Assembly (NCBI GenBank): GCA_034509735.1
Contig: JACGWO010000005.1
Span: forward strand, 20,697,264-20,761,263
Length of the DNA: 64,000 nt
DNA from: Sesamum alatum
Lineage: Eukaryota; Streptophyta; Magnoliopsida; Lamiales; Pedaliaceae
Direction: 5' to 3'
Below, piece by piece: positions 21,872 to 33,874 of this stretch. A model generated the notes under the pieces. That model saw nothing but the letters and a program-made list of their open reading frames with translations, did no database searches and was not told the DNA's origin. Made by a program: the position numbers and the translations under genes. How positions within the stretch are numbered: position 1 is the first letter of the stretch; each line of letters begins with the position of its first letter.

Positions 21872-23996
21872 TGTTAGAATAGGTGACCAGAAAGCCAATA
21901 GGTTTGGCGATTTATAACCTATCTGACAACTTGATATAAATGTAATATTATTATGTGATGAATAAGACGAGTGTTCTTCACCAATGGTACCTTCTTTGTT
22001 GCGCTCATCTTACATTTGTTAAAATGGTGTTTAACTTATATCGCAACAAAGCCCACAGACCATGGATAACAACTCGTGTAGTTGGGCCACACATTGGATG
22101 GTGGTCATGAAACCAACTGATTAAGAGTTGGGTCTGAAACGTTCCAAGTCGAGGACCTCGAGACAGGGCATCGAGAGTCCTATTGAGACTTGCGTCAAGA
22201 GTCGTGTTCATTAGATGAGTGTCGTGTTTCATCGGCGACAGGCGTGGGACGCTTACACAATCTTGATGGGTTGGTCGACTGGGGTCAAGCCGACTGGACT
22301 GACTCGCGGGGATCATCATATGGAAGCCTTGGAGACTTGGTCGGTATGATTGATTTTTCCCGGTTCCGATAGTACGGGAGTCATCCTCAAACTTGAGGGA
22401 TCATGGCAGTCGCGTGCACATGATGGTTGTATCTTGGATCTGGCGAGTGGTAATCATTCTGTAAGATGATTATCATAAGTCTTGTCCACTGCAGTCGGAA
22501 TGTGTAGCGAGGACGGTGGATTCCAAGAAGAGGATCCTGTGTCGACGCAATGAAGCATACGTGGTCTCGAGTATTAAGCATAGATGCCTAGTGAAGGATG
22601 GGAACCGACGCCCAATTCCATACCCTAGACTAAGGCCGGGAGACGGTAGACGGAAGGATAGTACCCGTACGGAATCGGCGCCTAAATGTTCACGCGAATT
22701 CACCTAGTCTCTAGTGCCATGGACCGTTGCTAGACGGCCACCCATGGTAATGGGCCCTTGTGGGACACGGGCCCAAGTATAGCTGAGGGTGAACCTAAAG
22801 GGTCACACACAAATCACCGAGGAGGTTGAGAGATCGACTTGGAGTTAATCTCGAAGGATAAATAAGTAATTGGATTACTTAAGGGAAAGTCCATTGGATG
22901 GACAGGCCGATATTGTATCGGGCTTTCATTTAATCGGTAAATTGGATTTTCGATTAAATATGGAAAGTTGAGACGTTGAGACATTGGATCTTTTAATTGG
23001 ATTAAAAGATCAACGAGAATAATTTAAATGGACATTAGATTGGATTTAATATTGAGTTCATCATAATTGGATTACGATAAAACCAGGTCCGTTAAATTTA
23101 CTCGAGAGGAGAAATAATTCCTATTTTGGAATAGGAAGAAGTTGGACTTCTTCCCTTATTTAATATATGGCCGACATGCTCCCTTGGAGGAAGCAAAATC
23201 AGCCATGTTTCATGCTAGGTGGTACGTTGACTTATCTCCTTTGGAAAGAGATAAATCAACTCCAATCAAGCTCTTCCCTTTTGGTATGATTTGATCATAC
23301 CATAAATTTTGGTAAGTTTGATTGAAGAATTGATGGTGATTGATTGGAATGAATCTAGACATCCTTGGATGAACCTAAACACATTCCAATAATCACATTA
23401 ATTATGTATATATATGAGAATATACAACACCAAGCATAAGTGATTCATTATTCATCTTTTTCTAGGAAAAAGAGAAGACAAAAATAACTCTCCTCTCTCT
23501 CAACTCTCGGCCTCTCTCCCTCTCTCACACTTGTGTTCTTCACTTGATTTTGAATCAAGAAGAAGAACAAAGTAAGTTTAAGAGAGCACTAATTCATAGT
23601 GTTCTTCTCTTAAATCGATTCCTTCTTAAACCCGTTCTTTTCTAGCAAGAAGAACGTGTGTTTCTTCCGGTGTGGTGTGGATCACCTGTGGATAATCCAT
23701 ACGTTTACGTTCCGTGAGCATTCCGGAGAAGGAACAACGCTAGTAGCCGGGAGCATACGCTAAACAATCAAAGGTAACGGTTTTTACTACGCTTTGATTG
23801 ATTTAATATACATCTATGCCCTATGTGTTTAAATATATGTTTCTAATATTTACACATCCTACATCGAACGCCCGGTTGAGCATCCAAGGGTACACCCCTT
23901 GGGATTCGTTTATTTAAATTAGATTTAAATTTACGCATCACTTTTCTCGCTCTCTCGCTTCCGCTCGCACTCCCGGGCGGATCCGCTTGTCCTTCA
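21872..23996 (+). mobile_element. Solo LTR (E5 family) in array copy A
   Basis: Starts TGTTAGAATAGGTGACCAGA and ends CGCTTGTCCTTCA, flanked by GGTTT at 21867-21871 and 23997-24001. It matches the LTRs of the minus-strand element E5 in inverse orientation. Relative to copy B it lacks about 105 bp after GAGGATCC (near 22535). Confidence 0.87.
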
Positions 23997-24564
23997 GGTT
24001 TCCCTAGCGGCATTTGGTGAAGGACAGACCGACACTTAGGTCCAAAATGGGTACCTGCATTTTCCATGCCCTAGACCCTAAGTGGTGAGACCGAAGACGG
24101 AAGGACAAGTGTACTATTAGAGCCTAAATGTTCATCCCCGAATATTCATCTAGTCCCTAGTGCCATGGACCGTTGCTAGATGGCCACCCTTGGTAACGGG
24201 CGGATTCTAGAAATCCGTCCAAGTCTAGCTGAAAGGTGAACCTAAAGAGTCACGCACAATCCGCACACATTTAGTATTTAATTTAGAATTAAATATTTAG
24301 AGAAATGGAATGATTCAATTGGATTTAATCGGGTCCTATATTTTCTTGGAGAAATTAATTCCTTCTATTTGATAAAGGGAATTAAATTAATAAATAGGAT
24401 TTATTAAAGGGTTGATTTAATGGGCTTAGAATAAATAATAATATTTATTTATTATATTATATCTATTCTTTTAGCCTTTTGGAATATTTAATGGGATTTA
24501 AATATTCCATTAAATTAAAATCAACGGTTGAAATGGAAAGGGGAGATGGAACGCTAGGATTCGT

Positions 24565-24678
24565 TTGACTAGGTCAAACACTACTTTGACTAGGACTTTG
24601 ACTAGGTCAAAATCCTAGTCAAATTAGTCTTCTTTAGAGTTGGAGTTTGAAGAGGATTAAACTCCTCCTCTATAAATA
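24565..24678 (+). promoter_or_regulatory. LTR promoter-like region of copy A
   Basis: Five TTGAC/GTCAA words in alternating orientation (24565-24625) form overlapping palindromes around TTGACTAGGTCAA, followed by TATAAATA at 24671. The same layout lies at about 28190-28305 in copy B and 29618-29734 in copy C. A role as clustered W-boxes is inference. Confidence 0.5.
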
Positions 24679-24695
24679 CTCCTAATCCTTCACCT

Positions 24696-27600
24696 TTAGA
24701 ATAGGTGACCATGTAGCCAATCTTTGCAGGCAAAATGTAACCTATGTCTAGACAATTTCAGGGATTTGATAAATTATTAATGAATAAAGAAGTGAAATTC
24801 ATTTGGCATTACTTTGTTTGTGTTCACTTTATCAGCATTACATATTTGTTTACTACGCAAACAAAGCCCACGGACTAAAAACGTATTTCGGGGATTGGGA
24901 CTACGCTTGGAGGTAGGTTCATGAAATCAGTCCCGCCGAATCAGTCCGGAAATCTCCAAGTCAAAGAATCTCGAAAACGGGTACCGAGATTCCCCTTGAG
25001 ACTTGCACTAAGCATCTGCTGTCGTATTTCATCGACAGGTGACGAAGGTCGTCTAAGCAGTGTTAGTGGGTTAGCCTGCTAGGGAGCAACTGACTGAGGT
25101 GACTCGCGGGAACCGTCTTACGGAGGACCTTGAGTAGGGTCGGCTAGGTATGACATGTGTTCCCAGTTCCAACAGTACAGTGTCAAGTCCTTTGACTTGA
25201 GGAATTGCTGAGTTTACCTGTACATCAGGGCTGTATCTTAGATATGGTGAGAGATTGCCAAGAAACACTTGAGTATTCATAAGCCATGTCTAGTGCAGCT
25301 CCGGTGTACAAGAGTGACAATAGTTTCCAAGAAAGGATCTGTCTCCTGTCAAAAGGCATTGACAGTTGAGTCTCACATATGCTCTGTGTCTTGTCCCTAA
25401 AATCTGTGGCCACAGTAACTGAACAGAAGGGAAGGTTTTGTTAGAATAGGTGACCAGAAAGCCAATAGGTTTGGCGATTTATAACCTATCTGACAACTTG
25501 ATATAAATGTAATATTATTATGTGATGAATAAGACGAGTGTTCTTCACCAATGGTACCTTCTTTGTTGCGCTCATCTTACATTTGTTAAAATGGTGTTTA
25601 ACTTATATCGCAACAAAGCCCACAGACCATGGATAACAACTCGTGTAGTTGGGCCACACATTGGATGGTGGTCATGAAACCAACTGATTAAGAGTTGGGT
25701 CTGAAACGTTCCAAGTCGAGGACCTCGAGACAGGGCATCGAGAGTCCTATTGAGACTTGCGTCAAGAGTCGTGTTCATTAGATGAGTGTCGTGTTTCATC
25801 GGCGACAGGCGTGGGACGCTTACACAATCTTGATGGGTTGGTCGACTGGGGTCGAGCCGACTGGATTGACTCGCGGGAATCATCATATGGAAGCCTTGGA
25901 GACTTGGTCGGTATGATTGATTTTCCCCGATTCCGATAGTACGGGTGTAATCCTCAAACTTGAGGGATCATGGCAGTCGCGTGCACATGATGGTTGTATC
26001 TTAGATCTGGCGAGAGGTAATCATTCTGTAAGATGATTATCATAAGCCTTGTCCAGTGCAGTCGGAATGTGTAGCGAGGATGGTGGATTCCAAGAAGAGG
26101 ATCCGTCCCCTGTCAGTATGTGACAGAGGTATCTCCTATGCACTCGGAGACACGTTCAGGCTGTTTGAAGATGTGGCCACAGTGGTTGGTCGAACAGGGT
26201 ATGGTTTCCTGTGTCGACGCCATGAAGCATACGTGGTCTCGAGTATTAAGCATAGATGCCTAGTGAAAGATGGGAACCGACGCCCAATTCCATACCCTAG
26301 ACTAAGGCCGGGAGACGGTAGACGGAAGGATAGTACCCGAACGGAATCGGCGTCTAAATGTTCACGCCAATTCACCTAGTCTCTAGTGCCATGGACCGTT
26401 GCTAGACGGCCACCCATGGTAATGGGCCCTTGTGGGACACGGGCCCAAGTCTAGCTGAGGGTGAACCTAAAGGGTCACACACAAATCACCGAAGAGGTTG
26501 AGAGATCGACTTGGAGTCAATCTCGAAGGATAAATAAGTAATTGGATTACTTAAGGGAAAGTCCATTGGATGGACGGGCCGATTTTGTATCGGGCTTTCT
26601 TTTAATCGGTAAATTGGATTTTCGATTAAATATGGAAAGTTGAGACGTTGAGACATTGGCTCTTTTAATTGGATTTAATATTGGGTTCGTCATAATTGGA
26701 TTACGATAAAACCTGGTCCGTTAAATTTACTCGAGAGGAGAAATAATTTCTATTTTGGAATAGGAAGAAGTTGGACTTCTTCCCTTATTTAAATATGGCC
26801 AACACGCTCCCTTGGAGGAAGCAAAATCAGCCATGTTTCATGCTAGGTGGTATGTTGACTTATCTCCTTTGGAAAGAGATAAATCAACTCCAATCAAGCT
26901 CTTCCCTTTTGGTATGATTTGATCATACCATAAATTTTGGTAAGTTTGATTGAAGAATTGATGGTGGTTGATTGGAATGAATCTAGACATCCTTGGATGA
27001 ACCTAGACACATTCCAATAATCACATTAATTATGTATATATATGAGAATATACAACACCAAGCATAAGTGATTCATTATTCATCTTTTTCTTGGAAAAAG
27101 AGAAGACAAAAATAACCCTCCTCTCTCTCAACTCACGGCCTCTCTCCCTCTCTCACACTTGTGTTCTTCACTTGATTTTGAATCAAGAAGAAGAACAAAG
27201 TAAGTTTAAGAGAGCACTAATTCATAGTGTTCTTCTCTTAAACCGATTTCTTCTTAAACCCGTTCTTTTCTAGCAAAAAGAACGTGTTTTTCTTCCGGTG
27301 TGGTGTGGATCACCTTTGGATAATCCATACGTTTAGATTCCGTGAGCATTCCAGAGAAGGAACAACGCTAGTAGCCGGGAGCATACGCTAAACAATCAAA
27401 GGTAACGGTTTTTACTACGCTTTGATTGATTTAATATACATCTATGCCCTATGTGTTTAAATATATGTTTCTAATATTTACACATCCTACATCGAACGCC
27501 CGGTTGAGCACCCAAGGGTACACCCCTTGGGATTCGTTTATTTAAATTAGATTTAAATTTACGCATCACTTTTCTCGCTTTCTCGCTTCCGCTCGCACTC

Positions 27601-28322
27601 CCGGGCGGATCCGCTTGTCATTCAGGTTTCCCTAGCGGCGTTTGGTGAAGGACAGACCGACACTTAGGTCCAAAATGGGTACCTGCATTTTCCGTGCCCT
27701 AGACCCTAAGTGGTGAGACCGAACACGGAAGGACAAGTGTACTGTTAGAGCCTAAATATTCATCCCCGAATATTCACCTAGTCCCTAGTGCCATGGAACG
27801 TTGCTAGATGGCCACCCATGGTAACGGGCGGATTCTAGGAATCCGACCAAGTCTAGCTGAAAAGTGAACCTAAAGAGTCATACACAATCCGCACACATTA
27901 AGTATTTAATTTAGAATTAAATATTTGGAGAAATGGAATGATTCAATTGGATTTAATCGGGTCCTTAATTTTCTTGGAGAGAATTAATTCCTTTTATTAG
28001 ATAAAAGAGATTAATCTAATAAATTAGATTTATTAGAAAATTAATTTAATGGGCCTAGAATAAATATTTATATTTATTATATTTATTTATTCATTTATTG
28101 CCCTTTGGAATATTTAAATAGGTTTTAAATGTTCCATTAAATTAAATTAATGGTTGAGATTAAAATGAGAGATGGTTGGCTAGGATTAATTTGACTAGGT
28201 CAAATTACTACTTTGACTAGGATTTTGACTAGGTCAAAATCCTAGTCAAATTAGTCTTCTTTAGAATTGGAGTTTGAAGAGGATTAAACTCCTCCTCTAT
28301 AAATACTCCTAGTCCTTCACCT
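24696..28322 (+). repeat. Array copy B: partial LTR with nested solo LTR
   Basis: Starts within the LTR at TTAGAATAGGTGACC, lacking the first TG, directly after copy A. It carries a solo LTR at 25439-27624 and ends at the same LTR position as copy A. Together with copy A this is a ~3.6-kb direct duplication. Confidence 0.85.
25439..27624 (+). mobile_element. Solo LTR (E5 family) in array copy B
   Basis: Flanked by GGTTT at 25434-25438 and 27625-27629, the same site as in copy A. It keeps the ~105-bp segment lost in copy A, but lacks about 46 bp that copy A keeps near 22990-23055, with the break between ATTGGATT repeats near 26670. Confidence 0.87.
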
Positions 28323-30318
28323 TTAGAATAGGTGACCATGTAGCCAATCTTGGCAGACAAAATGTAACCCATGTCTAGACAATTTCAGGGATTTGATAAA
28401 TTATTAATGAATAAAGAAGTGAAATTCATTTGGCATTACTTTGTTTGTGTTCACTTTATCTGCATTACATATCTGTTCACAAGGCAAACAAAGCCCACGG
28501 ACTGAAAACGTATTTCGGGGACTGGAACTATGCTTGGAGGTAGGTCCATGAAATCAGTCCCGCCGAATCAGTCCGGAAATCTCCAAGTCAAGGAATCTCG
28601 AAAATGGGTACCGAGATTCCCCTTGAGACTTGCACTAAGAATCTGCTGTCGTATTTCATCGACGGGTGACGAAGGTCGTCTAAGCAGTGTTAGTAGGTTA
28701 GCCTGCTAGGGAGCAGCTGACTGAGTTAACTCGCGAGAACCGTCTTACGGAGGACCTTGAGTAGGGTCGGCTAGGTATGACATGTGTTCCCAGTTCCAAT
28801 AGTACAGGTCAAGTCCTTTGACTTGAGGAATTGTTGCGTTTACCTGTACATCAGGGTTGTATCTTAGATATGGTGAGAGATTGCCAAGAAACACTTGAGT
28901 AGTCATAAGCCATGTGTAGTGCAGCTCCGGTGTACAAGAGTGACAGTAGTTTCCAAGAAAGGATCTGTCTCCTGTCAAAAGGCATTGACAGTTGAGTCTC
29001 ACATATGCTCTGTGTCTTGTCCCTAAAATCTGTGGCCACAGTAACTGAGCAGAAGGCAAGGTTTCCCTAGCGGCATTTGGTGAAGGACAGACCGACACTT
29101 GGGTCCAAAATGGGTACCTATATTTTCCGTGCCCTAGACCCTAAGTGGTGAGACCGAAGACGAAAGGACAAGTGTACTATTAGAGCCTAAATGTTCATCC
29201 CTGAATATTCACCTAGTCTCTAGTGCCATGGACCGTTGCTAGATGGCCACCCATAGTAACAGACGAATTCTAGGAATCCTACCAAGTCTAGCTGAAAGGT
29301 GAACCTAAAGAGTCACACACAATCCGCACACATTAAGTATTTAATTTAGAATTAAATATTTGAGAAATGGAATGATTAAATTGGATTTAATCGGGTCCTT
29401 AATTTTCTTGAAGAGAATTAATTCCTTTTATTAGATAAAAGGGATTAATCTAATAAATTAGATTTATTAAAAAATTAATTTAATGGGCCTAGAATAAATA
29501 TTTATACTTATTATATTATTTATTTATTGCTCTTTGGAATATTTAAATAGCTTTTAAATATTCTATTAAATTAAATTAATGGTTGAGATTAAAAGGAGAG
29601 ATGAATGGCTAGGATTAATTTGACTAGGTCAAATTACTACTTTGACTAGGACTTTGACTAGGTCAAAATCCTAGTCAAATTAGTCTTCTTTAGAGTTGGA
29701 GTTTGAAGAGGATTAAACTCCTCCTCTATAAATACTTCTAGTCCTTCACCTTTAGAGAGATGATGAAACTCCAACACACACACACACACACACTCTACTC
29801 GTGTCTCTCTCTCTCTCTCCCATTTCGTCCGCCTCTCTTTCCTCTTTTCAAGAAAAGTAGTTCTTGTTCTTTTGTGTTGACAATTGAACAAAAGGAGGAT
29901 TAATCCCGTTAAGTAATAACGTGTGATTGATCCATCCTCTCCAAAATACTTGTTCGTTCGCTAGCACGACGTGCAAGATACGTGGGCGGACTGCGTTTCA
30001 CAATTTGGAGAATCTCATATACGAGATTTGGTGCAAATCGGGGAACAACGCGAGTACCGGTTAGAAGAGGAAAACGACGAACCGGTAATTCCCTTTTTAC
30101 GTTTTCGTCTCTTCTTCTATTTTTCAAATCCTATGGCCTCCATGATTCCTTGCATGTGTTTTAATTCATGAGATACACCGAACGCCTGGGAACTTCGAGG
30201 ACACACCCCTTGAACGTGTTCTTTATTTTACGTATATGACATGTTTAAATTTCGTTATTTAAATTTATACCGCGCTTCCGCATTCGTGCTATTTCCCGGG
30301 ATGATCCACAATCTTTCA
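28323..30318 (+). repeat. Array copy C: LTR with true 3' end
   Basis: Continues past the internal junction point (29752) into a (CA)n tract, CTCTCTCTCT and the terminal ACAATCTTTCA at 30318. It has no nested solo LTR (GGCAAGGTTTCCCTAGCGG intact near 29060). It contains the TTGACT cluster and TATAAATA at 29727. Confidence 0.85.
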
Positions 30319-30362
30319 GATCCACACGCCTTCCCTAGGCTTTCAGTGGTATCAAAGCCTGG
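30319..30362 (+). other. E1 LTR 3' end and primer-binding site
   Basis: GATCC (30319-30323) is the target duplication, and the rest of the E1 LTR ends CTTTCA at 30345. After one spacer base, TGGTATCAAAGCCTGG (30347-30362) is an initiator-Met tRNA primer-binding site with a G-to-A change relative to TGGTATCAGAGCC in E3 and E5. Confidence 0.85.
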
Positions 30363-30545
30363 TTCGATGTATAGGCTTAGGGTTTCATGTGTGTTAAAGC
30401 ATGAAAAACATGTAAAAGCATGATTTACGTTATTCTTGATTTATGTTTTTCAAGCATGTCGTTTTTCATGTTGTTTATAGTATTGGTAGTACAAGAGTTC
30501 TTGGTGTTTCTTGATTTCTTGGAAAACCAGTGGCTTGAGTTCATG
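30363..30545 (+). other. E1 leader remnant
   Basis: Non-coding leader with CATG-rich repeats (AAGCATGATTTA, AGCATGTCG). It is joined abruptly near 30545 to RT-coding sequence; gag, protease and integrase are missing. Confidence 0.6.
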
Positions 30546-31640
30546 AAAGCCGAAAGGTTACACTCAACGACCCGGGGTTGACTTTTAGGATACCTACTCG
30601 CCAGTAGCCATGCCTAAGTCCATTCGGATTATGCTTGTCATAGTTGCATGGTATGACTATAAAATATGGAAGATGGACATGAAAACAGCGTTCCTTAACG
30701 GTTTCGTTGAGGAAGAAATATATATGGATCCGCCGGAGGGATTCACAGTCATTGGAGAAGAGCAGAAAGTCTGCCGTCTCTAAAAGTCCATCTATGGCCT
30801 CAAACAAGCATCCCGTAGTTGGAACATTCGCTTTGATGAAGTCATACAAGGATATGATTTCATCAAAAATGAGTGTGACCCTTGTGTATACAAGAAGGTC
30901 AGTGGGAGTTTCGTAGTGTTCCTAGTGCTTTATATGGACGACATTCTGCTCATTGGGAATGACATCAGAATGTTAGGTGACACAAAAGCATAGTTGTCCA
31001 CTCAATTTTTCATGAAGGATTTGGACGAACCTTCCTACATTCTTGGCATCCAGATTGTCAGGGACAGATCTAAAAGAATGTTAGGAATGACCCAAAACTC
31101 GTATGTTCAGAAAATCCTGAAGAGATTCAATATGGATAACTCAAAACGAGGTTTCCTTCCTATGAGGCACGGGATCAAGTTATCCACGAGACAGTCTCCC
31201 AAGACTAATGAGGAGCTTGAAAGGATGAAATCCATCCCCTATGCTTCTGCCGTAGGCAACATCCAATATGTTGTCCACTGCATGGGGCTTGATCACTTAC
31301 GCTTTAAGTGTAACTAGCAAATATAGGTCCTGTGCAGGCGAGGTACATTAGAATGCAGTCAAGAGTATCCTTAAGTACCTAAGGAGGACTAGGGATATAT
31401 TCTTGGTCTATGGTGGTGGAGAGTTGATTCTGGAAGGTTTTAGCGACGCTAGCTTCCAGTCGGACGATGATGATGCCAAGTCTCAATCGCGCTATGTGAT
31501 CAGACTTAATGGTGGAGTGATGACTTGGAAAAGTTCCAAGCAAGGCACTACAGCCGATTCCACCACTGAGGCTAAATACATAACAACTTCAGAAGCTACC
31601 ATTGGATGAGAAACTACATCCAAGTGTTGGGTGTGGTGCC
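30546..31640 (+). pseudogene. E1 copia RT and RNase H fragment
   Basis: In shifting frames the sequence matches the copia RVT_2 domain: MDMKTAFLNGFVEEEIYMD around 30674-30730, then LVLYMDDILLIGND (about 30927-30965), where the usual YVDD of the sister elements reads YMDD. An open frame at 30994-31317 covers the thumb/connection region. The RNase H region at 31403-31609 includes DASFQSDDDDAK and ends where E2 cuts in at 31641. Several TAG stops replace Trp or Leu/Gln codons. Gag, protease and integrase were deleted (about 3 kb compared with E3). Confidence 0.85.
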
Positions 31641-33857
31641 TGTTAGAATAGGTGACCAGAAAGCCAATTGGATTGGCGGTTTTGGGTACTATTTAGCAAT
31701 CTTTATTGAAGTAATATTGACTTGATGAATATAGTAAGTATTCATTTGCGGCACTATGTGTTTGTTGTGCTTATTGATTACGTTAAACGGCGTTTTAACG
31801 TCACAACAAATGCCCACAGACCAATTGGATAACCCATGTAGTTGGGCTGCGCATTGGATGGCAGCTATGAAACCAACTTCTGAGGTTTGGTCTGAAACGT
31901 TCCAAGTTGAGGATCTCGAGACAGGGCATCGAGGGTCCTAAAGAGACTTGCATTAAGGATTCCATTCATTGGATGAGTGTTGTGTTTCATCAACGACAGA
32001 CGTTGGACGTCTATGCAATATTAGTGGGTTAGTTGACAAGGGTGCCAGCGGACTGAACCGACTTGCGGGAATCATCATATGGAAGCCTTGGAGGCTTGGT
32101 CGGTATGACTGAAATGCCCGGCTCTGATAGTACGAGATTAGTCCTCGTACTTGAGGAATCATGGCAGTCACATGCATATAAAGGCTGTATCTAGGGTCTG
32201 GTCAGAGATGTTCGTATCTGGGATACATTCATCATAAGCCTTATCCAGTGCAGCCGGAATATGTATTGAGGACGATGGATTCCAAGATAGGATCTGTCAC
32301 CTGTTAGTATATTACAGTCGAGTCTCCTATGCGCTCTGAGACAGTTTAAGCTCTTAAAGTTTGTGGTCACAGCGATTGGTCAAGTAGGGAATGGTTTCCT
32401 ACGTCGATCAATAGAGCAAATGTGTCTCAAGTTATTGAGCATAGTTGTCCAGTCCAGGATGGGAACCGACGCCCAATTCCTTGCCCTAGACTAAGACCGG
32501 AAGACGGATGATGGAAAGACCGTACTCGTATGGAACTCGGGAGCCTAAATGTTCACGCCAACATTCACGTAGTATCTAGTGCCATGGACCGTTGCTAGAC
32601 GGCCACCCATGGTGATGGACATTTTTCTAATTAAGGGTTAATTGGAAAAACAGTTAATTAAATTGGATTTAATTGACCAATTATGTTGGACACAAGCCCA
32701 ATTCTAGCTGAGGGTGAACCTAATGAGTCACACACAAATCACTTTGGATTTGGTGGAATTAATTATAGAAGAAACGAATAAATTTAATTGGATAAATTTA
32801 TTCAAGAGAGAAAATAAATGATTAGATCATTTATTGAGAAATCCATTTGATGGATGGTCCAAGATTAATTAATTGGATTAGTTAATTTTGGACTAAGAAC
32901 CTTTAAATTAATTGGATTAATTTATTGGGTTTTTGGCTAGAATAATTGATTGGATCAAGTATTCTTAATTTGGTCGTATGTTTATTTAATTGAATTAAAT
33001 AAACTATTGGGATTCAATTGGATTGAGATTAATTAGATTAATTAATTCCCAATGATTCTTGTTTGGACTTAAAATTAATTAGATTAATAAAGTCCAAAAG
33101 CATGGAATTCAAGTCCACATCTTATAAAAGTTGGAGCATGTTGTAGGAGAATTTGGAGCTTTCTCCTAGTGTGTATAGGCCATGTGAGGTGCATGTGGAG
33201 GTGGTTCTCCATGTGCCATCATGAGTGACACTTGTGCTATAATAGTGTATATGTGGAAGTTAGCATTGGAGGTTTATTGATGAAGGTTGAATTTTGAATT
33301 CAAAAATTCCTACTTAGACATAAAAAATACACTACACAAAGATACATAACATACTTCAATTTTTGCTGGAGATTTTTAGCCAAAAACACCTCTGAAAATT
33401 CTCTCTAAAAGTTCATTTCTTTTGGAGAGAAAGAACTTAAAAACATTCTAAAGATCACTAATTGATAGTGTTGCTTTGAATATTATTTTCTTCTTCTCTA
33501 ACTATATTTTATCTAGCAATAAACTATAGTTTGAATCCCTTGTGAGATGTGGACAATACTTAGAGGAATTCTACGTTGAATTCTCAAGTGAACGGAACAA
33601 GAAAACGTAAAGGGAACAGAGCTAGAACCGGTGCTACGTTTGTGAAACAAAAGGTAGGTTCTCATTTATATTCTTGTACTTTTTGTATTTTATTCCTTTA
33701 GCCACATGTCTTTATTTTATGTTGTTATTCTCTTGACAAACACCAAACGCACGGGAACTTCAAAGGGAACACCCCTTTGAACCCGTTTAACATTATGCCT
33801 TTCAATTCACATTTTTTACACTTCCGTTGCGTTCCCGGGTCATACCCGATTCTTTCA
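31641..33857 (+). repeat. E2 copia 5' LTR (2.2 kb)
   Basis: Runs from TGTTAGAATAGGTGACCAGA (31641) to ATTCTTTCA (33857) and is followed by a primer-binding site. It contains the conserved block GCCATGGACCGTTGCTAGA at about 32580. TATAAAAG near 33124 is a TATA candidate. AATTAATTGGATTAAT-like words dominate 32740-33100. It is related to, but clearly distinct from, the E1, E3 and E5 LTRs. Confidence 0.85.
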
Positions 33858-33858
33858 G

Positions 33859-33874
33859 TGGTATTAGAGCCCGG
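33859..33874 (+). other. E2 primer-binding site
   Basis: TGGTATTAGAGCCCGG follows the LTR after one base. It complements initiator-Met tRNA with one change (C to T) relative to TGGTATCAGAGCCCGG. Confidence 0.85.

Larger units (their letters stand above)
21128..24695 (+). repeat. Array copy A: partial LTR with nested solo LTR
   Basis: LTR sequence 21128-21871 continues at 23997 after the nested solo LTR. It then runs through the conserved GCCATGGACCGTTGCTAGA block (about 24160), the TTGACT cluster (24565-24625) and TATAAATA (24671-24678) to the junction with copy B at TTAGA (24696-24700). Confidence 0.83.
21128..30318 (+). mobile_element. Tandem LTR array (three LTR copies) inserted in the E1 LTR
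   Basis: The array starts with TGTTAGAATAGGTGACC (21128), ends with ACAATCTTTCA (30318) and is flanked by GATCC on both sides. This is the signature of one inserted solo LTR. Inside are three head-to-tail LTR copies: A (21128-24695), B (24696-28322) and C (28323-30318). Only C runs to the true LTR 3' end. A and B each stop about 1.43 kb into the LTR, at the same CACCTTTAGA junction, and each hosts a solo LTR of the E5 family at the same site. C has the empty site near 29060. Confidence 0.85.
19158..31640 (+). mobile_element. Copia element E1 with interrupted 5' LTR and gutted interior
   Basis: The 5' LTR starts TGTTAGAATAGGTGACC at 19158 and is interrupted at 21127/30319 by the LTR array. 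It ends at 30345 and is followed by a primer-binding site. The interior retains only a leader and RT/RNase H remains. Element E2 cuts it at 31641, so no 3' LTR is seen. It lies inside the LINE RT; a target duplication cannot be checked because the right end is missing. Confidence 0.8.
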
